A stretch of DNA of 10,702 nucleotides. It comes from Acidobacteriota bacterium (GTDB taxonomy: Bacteria > Acidobacteriota > Vicinamibacteria > Vicinamibacterales > JAFNAJ01). Both the position numbers and the translations under genes were made by a program. The stretch is taken from assembly GCA_017860085.1 (NCBI GenBank), contig JAFNAJ010000051.1, positions 1 through 10,702 of the forward strand, read 5' to 3'. Below the pieces are notes generated by a model. It saw nothing but the letters and a program-made list of their open reading frames with translations. It was not told where the DNA came from and ran no database searches. Positions 5,589 through 10,702 of this stretch are shown in pieces (within the stretch, counting starts at the first letter, position 1; every line of letters begins with the position of its first letter).

Positions 5589-6866
5589 ATGAGCAGCCCG
5601 TTGCAGCAGTTCATCGACACGCTCGCCAAGGAAAAGGGGATCAACCCCGAGATCGTCATCTCGGCGATCGTCGACGCGGTGCAGGCCGCGTCGAAGAAGA
5701 AGTACAAGGACGAGAACCTGCGCGCCAAGTTCAACGCCGACACGGGCGAGATCGAACTGTGCGCCGTCAAGCACATCGTGACCGAGGTGGCCGATCCTGC
5801 CACGGAGATCTCGCTCGCCGAGGCCCAGGAGCTCTACGGCGAGGAAGCCGAGGTCGACATGGAGATCGAGTTCCCCCGCCGGACGGAGGACCTCGGACGC
5901 ATCGCCGCGCAGACCGCCAAGCAGGTCATCTTCCAGAAGGTCCGCGAGGCCGAGCGGGAGAACGTCTTCGCGGAGTACAGCCAGCGCGTCGGCGAGGTGG
6001 TGTCGGGCGTCGTCAAGCGGTTCGAGACGGGCGACATCGTCCTGGAGATCGGGCGCGTCGAGGCCCTGCTGCCCCGCAAGGAGCAGTCCCGGGCCGAGAA
6101 CTACGCCGTGGGCGACCGTGTGCGCACCGTGATCAAGGGCGTCACCCGCAGCACGAAGGGCCCCCAGGTCATCCTGTCGCGGACCGACCCGGCCCTGCTC
6201 ATCAAGCTCTTCGAACAGGAGGTGCCGGAGATCTACGACGGCACCGTGCTCATCCGTGGGGCCGTGCGTGAGGCCGGCGATCGCGCGAAGGTGGCTGTCT
6301 ACTCGCGCGAGCGCGACGTCGACCCGGTCGGCGCCTGCGTCGGCATGAAGGGCAGCCGCGTGCAGGCGATCATCCGGGAGCTCCGCGGCGAGAAGATCGA
6401 CATCGTCGAGTGGTCGGATGACCCCGTCGCGTTCGTCATGAATGCCCTGAGCCCGGCCCGCGTCCAGCGCGTCACGATCGTCGATGACGTCGAGCGCGTC
6501 ATGGAGGTCGTCGTCGAGGACAAGCAGCTGTCGCTGGCGATCGGGAAGAAGGGGCAGAACGTGCGGCTCGCGGCGAAGCTGGCCGGCTGGAAGATCGACA
6601 TCAAGAGCGAGGAAGAGAAGCGCCGCGAAGTCGAGGCGCAGCTGATGGGCCTCACGCTGGCCGAGTTCGACGCCCTGCTCGCCGAGCAGGCTGCGCAGGC
6701 GGCGGCCGACGCGGCGGTCGCCGAGGCCGCTCTCGTCGAGGAGACCTCGGAAGCGGCCGCCTCTGCAGACGTCGAGGGCGCCGAGGGTGCCGGCGTGTCG
6801 GCGGACCCCATGGACGAACCCGTGAGCGCCCAGGCGCCCACTGCCGATCGGACGAACCAGGATTAA
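5589..6866 (+). CDS. nusA: Transcription termination/antitermination factor NusA
   Basis: NusA binds RNA polymerase and nascent RNA, modulating pausing, intrinsic termination and antitermination. The 425-residue protein has the polymerase-binding N-terminal domain (about 1-125, with GINPEIVISAIVDAVQAASKKKY). Next come an S1 domain (about 132-200, GEVVSGVVKRFETGDIVLEIG) and two KH domains with the GxxG loops GMKG (252-255) and GKKG (319-322). The last 85 or so residues are Ala/Glu-rich and acidic, with no recognisable acidic repeat (AR) domains of the E. coli kind. ATG 5589 is preferred: an AGGG-like ribosome binding site lies about 5 bases upstream, and homologues I recall begin MS-PL. A GTG two codons earlier (5583) is possible. 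Position between rimP and infB is the canonical operon order. Confidence 0.95.
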   Translation: MSSPLQQFIDTLAKEKGINPEIVISAIVDAVQAASKKKYKDENLRAKFNADTGEIELCAVKHIVTEVADPATEISLAEAQELYGEEAEVDMEIEFPRRTEDLGRIAAQTAKQVIFQKVREAERENVFAEYSQRVGEVVSGVVKRFETGDIVLEIGRVEALLPRKEQSRAENYAVGDRVRTVIKGVTRSTKGPQVILSRTDPALLIKLFEQEVPEIYDGTVLIRGAVREAGDRAKVAVYSRERDVDPVGACVGMKGSRVQAIIRELRGEKIDIVEWSDDPVAFVMNALSPARVQRVTIVDDVERVMEVVVEDKQLSLAIGKKGQNVRLAAKLAGWKIDIKSEEEKRREVEAQLMGLTLAEFDALLAEQAAQAAADAAVAEAALVEETSEAAASADVEGAEGAGVSADPMDEPVSAQAPTADRTNQD

Positions 6867-6879
6867 CCACCGAGGGAAC

Positions 6880-9699
6880 GTGGCCACAGTTCGGATTTAC
6901 AAAGTCGCGGAGCTGCTCAACATCTCGAGCCAGGACGTCATGGCCCTGCTCAAGCAGGAACATGGCATCGACGTCAAGAGTGCGTCGAGCACGATCGAGG
7001 AAGTGGTGGCCCGTCAGTTCGCCGAACGCCTCGCGCGGCAGCGGGGGGTCACCCTGCCCCCGCCGTCGGCGATGTTCGCCGACTCGCCGTCGGCCGCACG
7101 CGCCCGCAAAGTCGCCAGCGCCAAAACCGTTGAGCCGGCCAAGGCCAAGGGGCCCGTCCTCCCGCCACCGCGCCTGATCAAGACGAAGGTGCCACACCCG
7201 GCCGAGGTCGCCGCGGCGGAGGCCGCAGCCGAAGCCGCAGCGGAGGCCGAGGCCTTGCGGCTGGTTTCGGAGCCGACCGCGGCAGTTGTCGAGGTCGCGG
7301 TCCCGGAGCCCGCGCCTGCTGAGGCACCGCCAGTCGAGGTGCCGGAAGTCGTCGCGCCGGTCAGCGGCGAGCCGGAGGTGGTCGAAGAGGCGGTTGCCGC
7401 CGCGCCTCCGCAAGAGGTCGAGGAGCTTCCCGCCGAGGGAGCCGAGGAACCCGCCGCCGCGCAACCCGCGGTGGCGCGACCCGAGGTCCCGGCCGGGCGC
7501 GTCGTGCCGCCCTCGCTCAAGCTCCGCATCGAGGATCCCTCGGCCCCGACGGCCGAAGGACCCGCGCCAACCCTGCGGCGGCCCGTGGCGCGTCCGCCAG
7601 TGGCGGCACAGCCGCCCGCCGGGCGGGTGGCCGCACCTCCCGCGCCCGCCGTGGCCCGCCCCGCGGCGCCACCGGCCGCCCGGCCAGCGCCAGGCGCCGT
7701 TCGCTCGCCGCTGCCCCAGGCGCCGCGCCCCAGCTATGCCCCGTCGGGCTACGTGCCGCCCGGCCGGTCGGTCACGCCGACCCAGCCGCCGCGCGCGGGC
7801 ACGCTGACGCCCCGTCCGCCGGGCCCGCCACCGCGACCGTCGAGACCCGCCGTTCGCGGCCTGCGCAGGTCGAAGACCGGGCGCGACGAGCGCATGCAGC
7901 CGGCGCTCTCGCTCCCGTCGGCGCCGCCCCCGATCACACGTTCCATCACCCTCGCCGAGGGCATGACGGTCAAGGACCTGGCCGACAAGCTCGACGCGAA
8001 GGTCAAGGACGTGCTCAAGAAGCTGATCGAGAAGCGGATGATGCTGACGATCAACTCGACGCTCGACACCCAGACGGCGACGATGATCGCCCGGGAGTTC
8101 GGCGCGGAGATGCAGATGCGCAGCTTCGAGGAAGAGCTGAGCGAAGCCGAGACCGAGGCCTCGAGCCCAGCCGACCGGGTCACTCGCGCCCCGGTCGTCA
8201 CGGTCATGGGCCACGTCGATCACGGCAAGACGACCCTGCTCGACGCCATCCGCGAGACCCGCGTGGCCGAGCGCGAAGCTGGCGGCATCACGCAGCACAT
8301 CGGCGCGTACGCCGTCGACGTCGGCGGCCGCAAGGTGGTGTTCCTCGACACGCCCGGCCACGAGGCGTTCACCATGATGCGCTCGCGAGGCGCGAAGGTG
8401 ACCGACGTGGTCGTGCTCGTCGTGGCAGCCGACGATGGCGTGATGCCCCAGACGCGGGAGGCCATCGATCACGCGAAGGCCGCCAACGTCCCGATCGTTG
8501 TCGCCATCAACAAGATCGACAAGCCGGATGCCAACCCCGACCGCGTGAAGAAGGAACTCGCCGATCTCGGCCTGATGGCCGAGGACTGGGGCGGCCAGAC
8601 GGTGATGGTGGCGGTGTCGGCCAAGAAGCGGCAGAACCTCGAGTTGCTGCTCGAGATGATCCTCCTGGTCACCGAGATCGCGGACCTGAAGGCCAACCCC
8701 GCCCGCAACGCCACGGGCACGGTGCTCGAGGCCAAGCTGGACAAGGGACGAGGCCCGGTTGCCACGGTGCTCGTGCAGGATGGCACCCTGCACGTGGGCG
8801 ACAACTTCATCGCCGGCACCATCGTCGGCAAGGTGCGCGCGCTCATCGACGACCGCGGGCGCGCCCAGAAGGCGGCCGGCCCGTCGACGCCGGTCGAAGT
8901 GCTCGGCCTAGGCGGCCTCCCGCAACCCGGCGACACGTTCCAGAGCATCGCGGACGCCGCAAAGGCGCGGCAGATTGCCCTGTTCCGGCAGAACCAGGCC
9001 AAGGAGCGCACGCTCGGCGCGAGGCAACCTCGTCTCACCCTCGAGTCGCTGCAGCAGCAGATCGCCGAGGGTGGCGTCAAGGAACTGCCGATCATCATCA
9101 AGGCCGACGTCCAGGGGTCGGCCGAGGTGCTGGCCGACACGCTGACCAAGCTCAGTGAGGAACAGGTCAAGATCCGGATCATCCACGCGGGGGTGGGCGC
9201 CATCAACGAATCGGACGTGCTGCTGGCGTCCGCGTCGAACGCCATCATCGTCGGCTTCAACGTCAGGCCCGACCGGAATGCCGGCGACGTGGCCGAGCGC
9301 GAGCGTGTCGACCTGCGACTCCACTCGGTGATCTACAACGTCACCGACGAGATCAAGAAGGCGATGGCCGGGCTCCTCGAGCCGACCTTCAAGGAGGTCA
9401 GACTCGGGCTGGCAGAAGTCCGGCAGACCTTCAAGGTCCCGAAGGCGGGGACGGTGGCCGGGTGCATGGTCACGGACGGCGTCATCCGCCGCTCGGGCGA
9501 CGCGCAGGCCAGGCTCCTGCGCGACCACGTGGTCGTGCACGAGGGCAGGCTCGCGTCACTCCGTCGCTTCAAGGACGACGTGTCAGAGGTCAAGGCCGGG
9601 TTCGAGTGCGGCATGTCGTTCGAGCGCTACCAGGACCTGAAGGTCGGCGACGTCATCGAGATCTTCATGGTGGAGCGCGTCGCGGCAGCCGTCTCGTAG
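6880..9699 (+). CDS. infB: Translation initiation factor IF-2
   Basis: IF2 is the GTPase that delivers initiator fMet-tRNA to the 30S subunit and promotes subunit joining. The 939-residue protein starts with an IF2_N module (1-52, VRIYKVAELLNISSQDVMALL). A long low-complexity Ala/Glu/Val- then Pro/Arg-rich linker (about 75-345) follows, then a second IF2_N module (about 356-410, ITLAEGMTVKDLADKL). The G domain has G1 GHVDHGKT (444-451), G2 GGITQHIGA (468), G3 DTPGH (490), G4 NKID (544-547) and G5 SAKK (580). Domains II-IV follow, with ADVQGSAEVL at 742 and the fMet-tRNA-binding C-terminal domain including GFECG at 907-911. GTG 6880 is preceded by GAGGGA (6872-6877) at ideal spacing. It begins 13 bases after nusA, leaving no room for the ylxR or ylxQ genes found here in Firmicutes. 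All GTPase residues are intact. Confidence 0.97.
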   Translation: MATVRIYKVAELLNISSQDVMALLKQEHGIDVKSASSTIEEVVARQFAERLARQRGVTLPPPSAMFADSPSAARARKVASAKTVEPAKAKGPVLPPPRLIKTKVPHPAEVAAAEAAAEAAAEAEALRLVSEPTAAVVEVAVPEPAPAEAPPVEVPEVVAPVSGEPEVVEEAVAAAPPQEVEELPAEGAEEPAAAQPAVARPEVPAGRVVPPSLKLRIEDPSAPTAEGPAPTLRRPVARPPVAAQPPAGRVAAPPAPAVARPAAPPAARPAPGAVRSPLPQAPRPSYAPSGYVPPGRSVTPTQPPRAGTLTPRPPGPPPRPSRPAVRGLRRSKTGRDERMQPALSLPSAPPPITRSITLAEGMTVKDLADKLDAKVKDVLKKLIEKRMMLTINSTLDTQTATMIAREFGAEMQMRSFEEELSEAETEASSPADRVTRAPVVTVMGHVDHGKTTLLDAIRETRVAEREAGGITQHIGAYAVDVGGRKVVFLDTPGHEAFTMMRSRGAKVTDVVVLVVAADDGVMPQTREAIDHAKAANVPIVVAINKIDKPDANPDRVKKELADLGLMAEDWGGQTVMVAVSAKKRQNLELLLEMILLVTEIADLKANPARNATGTVLEAKLDKGRGPVATVLVQDGTLHVGDNFIAGTIVGKVRALIDDRGRAQKAAGPSTPVEVLGLGGLPQPGDTFQSIADAAKARQIALFRQNQAKERTLGARQPRLTLESLQQQIAEGGVKELPIIIKADVQGSAEVLADTLTKLSEEQVKIRIIHAGVGAINESDVLLASASNAIIVGFNVRPDRNAGDVAERERVDLRLHSVIYNVTDEIKKAMAGLLEPTFKEVRLGLAEVRQTFKVPKAGTVAGCMVTDGVIRRSGDAQARLLRDHVVVHEGRLASLRRFKDDVSEVKAGFECGMSFERYQDLKVGDVIEIFMVERVAAAVS
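7216..7251 (+). repeat. Three 12-base imperfect repeats within infB
   Basis: The units GCGGAGGCCGCA, GCCGAAGCCGCA and GCGGAGGCCGAG encode AEAA, AEAA and AEAE in the IF2 linker (residues 113-124). Differences between units are mostly synonymous, so the peptide pattern is better kept than the bases. It lies in the likely helical, acidic half of the linker. Confidence 0.6.
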
Positions 9700-9721
9700 C
9701 GGCGGGCGGACCCACAACGCG

Positions 9722-10123
9722 ATGCAACCCGGAACGCGTCCACAGCGAGTGGGCGACCAGATTCGTGCCGAACTCGGGGACCTCTTGTCCCGTCACGTCA
9801 AGGATCCGGGCATCGGCTTCGTGACGGTGACCTGGGTCAAGGTGAGCCCCGACCTCCAGGTCGCCCGGGTCTACTACACGTCCCTCGGCGACGATCGGGC
9901 TCGTCGCAACACTGCCCGCGCGCTCCAGCGAGCGCTGCCCTTCCTGCGCCGGGAGATCGCCGTGCGCCTGCGTCTCCGGCGGGCGCCGGAGCTCGCGTTC
10001 ACGTACGACGAATCGGTCGAGCGCGGCGAACGGATCGAGCAACTGCTCGAGGAGATCCGTTCCGCTGATGCGAGCGCCCTGGACGAGTCGACGCCGCCCA
10101 AGCCGGAGTCCCGTGACGAGTAA
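9722..10123 (+). CDS. rbfA: Ribosome-binding factor A
   Basis: RbfA is a small KH-fold protein that binds the 30S subunit near the 5' end helix of 16S rRNA and helps late 30S maturation. The 133-residue sequence begins PQRVGDQIRAELGDLLSR and continues DPGIGFVTVTWVKVSPDLQVARVYY, the conserved core of the family. It then has a basic segment (LRREIAVRLRLRRAPELAFTYDES) with the usual PxLxFxxD pattern. The ATG at 9722 gives a standard N-terminus and lies 22 bases after infB. Its 3' end overlaps nrnA by 11 bases, an arrangement that suggests coupled translation. RbfA, RimP and RimO encoded nearby all act on the 30S subunit. Confidence 0.93.
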   Translation: MQPGTRPQRVGDQIRAELGDLLSRHVKDPGIGFVTVTWVKVSPDLQVARVYYTSLGDDRARRNTARALQRALPFLRREIAVRLRLRRAPELAFTYDESVERGERIEQLLEEIRSADASALDESTPPKPESRDE

Positions 10124-10702
10124 GACGTCCACGCTCGAGGCCATTCGCGGCGAAGTGGCGGCGGGCAAGCGGTTCCTCCTGACATCGCACGTGCGGCCCG
10201 ATGGGGACGCGATCGGGTCGGAGCTTGCGCTGGCCTTCGCGCTCGACGCCCTTGGCAAGCACGTCGAGGTGGTCAACCGGGACCCGGTGCCCGAGCAGTT
10301 CCTCCCCTTCCCGGGCACCGATCGAATCGTCGTGGCCAGCCGCGTGACGGGCGAGTTCGATGCAGCCTTCGTCCTGGAGTGTGGAGACGCGACGCGGCCG
10401 GGCCTGGAGGGCCTGGAGCGCCACCGGTTGATCAACATCGACCACCACGCCGGCAACGGCATGTACGGCGTGGTGAACTGGTTCGACCCCAGCGCGTCGG
10501 CCTGCGGCGAACTCGTGTTCGAGCTCGTCGAGGCGCTCGGCGTCCCGCTCTCCACCGAGATTGCGACGCACGTCTACCTGGCCATCCTCACCGACACCGG
10601 GTCGTTCCACTACTCGAACATCACGCCGCGGACCTTCGACATCTGTCGACGACTCGTCGAGGCGGGCGTGGTGCCGGAGACGGTGGCCCGCCAGGTCTAC
10701 GA
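10113..10702 (+). CDS. nrnA: DHH-family nanoRNase/pAp phosphatase NrnA (3' end outside window)
   Basis: This frame stays open to the right edge; 196 codons are visible. NrnA degrades 2-5 nucleotide RNAs and dephosphorylates pAp, with manganese at a DHH-type site. The metal motifs are in order: HVRPDGDAIGS with H26, D30 and D32; ECGD with D92; NIDHH with D110, H111 and H112; and LTDTGSFHYSN with D161. The C-terminal DHHA1 substrate-binding domain would lie beyond the edge. GTG 10113 is chosen because GGAG (10104-10107) sits 5 bases upstream and the resulting N-terminus (TLEAIRGEVAAGKRFLLTSH) fits the family. The gene overlaps rbfA by 11 bases. RbfA-NrnA adjacency is common in bacteria and places RNA end-processing in the same operon. 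A RecJ-like protein is less likely given the short N-terminus. Confidence 0.92.
   Translation, partial: MTSKTSTLEAIRGEVAAGKRFLLTSHVRPDGDAIGSELALAFALDALGKHVEVVNRDPVPEQFLPFPGTDRIVVASRVTGEFDAAFVLECGDATRPGLEGLERHRLINIDHHAGNGMYGVVNWFDPSASACGELVFELVEALGVPLSTEIATHVYLAILTDTGSFHYSNITPRTFDICRRLVEAGVVPETVARQVY

Noticed and set aside
5018..6271. 417-codon plus-strand frame overlapping rimP and nusA
   Set aside because: Runs out of frame through two well-supported genes and gives an Arg/Gly-rich product.
5574..6887. 437-codon minus-strand frame opposite nusA
   Set aside because: Shadow of nusA; composed of Leu/Asp/His runs typical of antisense GC-rich frames.
6652..8793. 713-codon open frame on the minus strand opposite nusA/infB
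   Set aside because: It is an antisense shadow of GC-rich codon usage: the plus strand encodes clear NusA and IF2 domains, and the minus product is Arg/Gly/His-rich without recognisable motifs.
1..10702. tRNA, rRNA, CRISPR array, insertion sequence or prophage signals
   Set aside because: None seen by eye: genes are contiguous core genes on one strand, with no transposase, long direct repeats or spacer-like structure.

Overview
This is a GC-rich bacterial window with nine complete or nearly complete genes plus one gene tail, all on the + strand and tightly packed. It looks like core chromosome rather than accessory DNA: I see no mobile element, CRISPR array, tRNA or rRNA, and no gene-free stretch longer than about 80 bases. 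The high GC content, frequent GTG starts, long Pro/Ala-rich IF2 linker and gene content fit a soil-type high-GC bacterium. An Acidobacteriota lineage such as Vicinamibacteria is my best guess, but that is inference; no taxonomic marker is present.

Region 1 (1-1266) holds the C-terminal beta-helix end of a sugar nucleotidyltransferase, overlapping by 4 bases a sugar kinase of the AmgK/COG3178 type. The pair resembles the AmgK/MurU couple of peptidoglycan amino-sugar recycling.

Region 2 (about 1273-3474) begins with a good sigma70-type promoter. It drives a TIM-barrel sugar phosphate isomerase/epimerase-like protein of unknown substrate, followed 7 bases later by asparaginyl-tRNA synthetase (asnS).

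Region 3 (3475-4974) is rimO, the radical-SAM methylthiotransferase of ribosomal protein S12. It is preceded by a short array of degenerate 7-base repeats that also supplies its ribosome binding site.

Region 4 (about 4948-10702) is the conserved transcription/translation cluster rimP-nusA-infB-rbfA-nrnA. It has its own predicted promoter, whose -10 box includes the rimO stop codon. The leader carries a strong intrinsic terminator about 25 bases after the predicted transcription start, and an upstream hairpin that would exclude it. This attenuator is the most interesting regulatory element here. The products mature the 30S subunit (RimP, RbfA), control elongation and termination (NusA), start translation (IF2) and degrade nanoRNAs (NrnA, cut by the window edge). 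RimO next door also acts on the 30S subunit, so the right two thirds of the window is a 30S assembly and gene-expression neighbourhood. I found no convincing evidence of a wholly new system.
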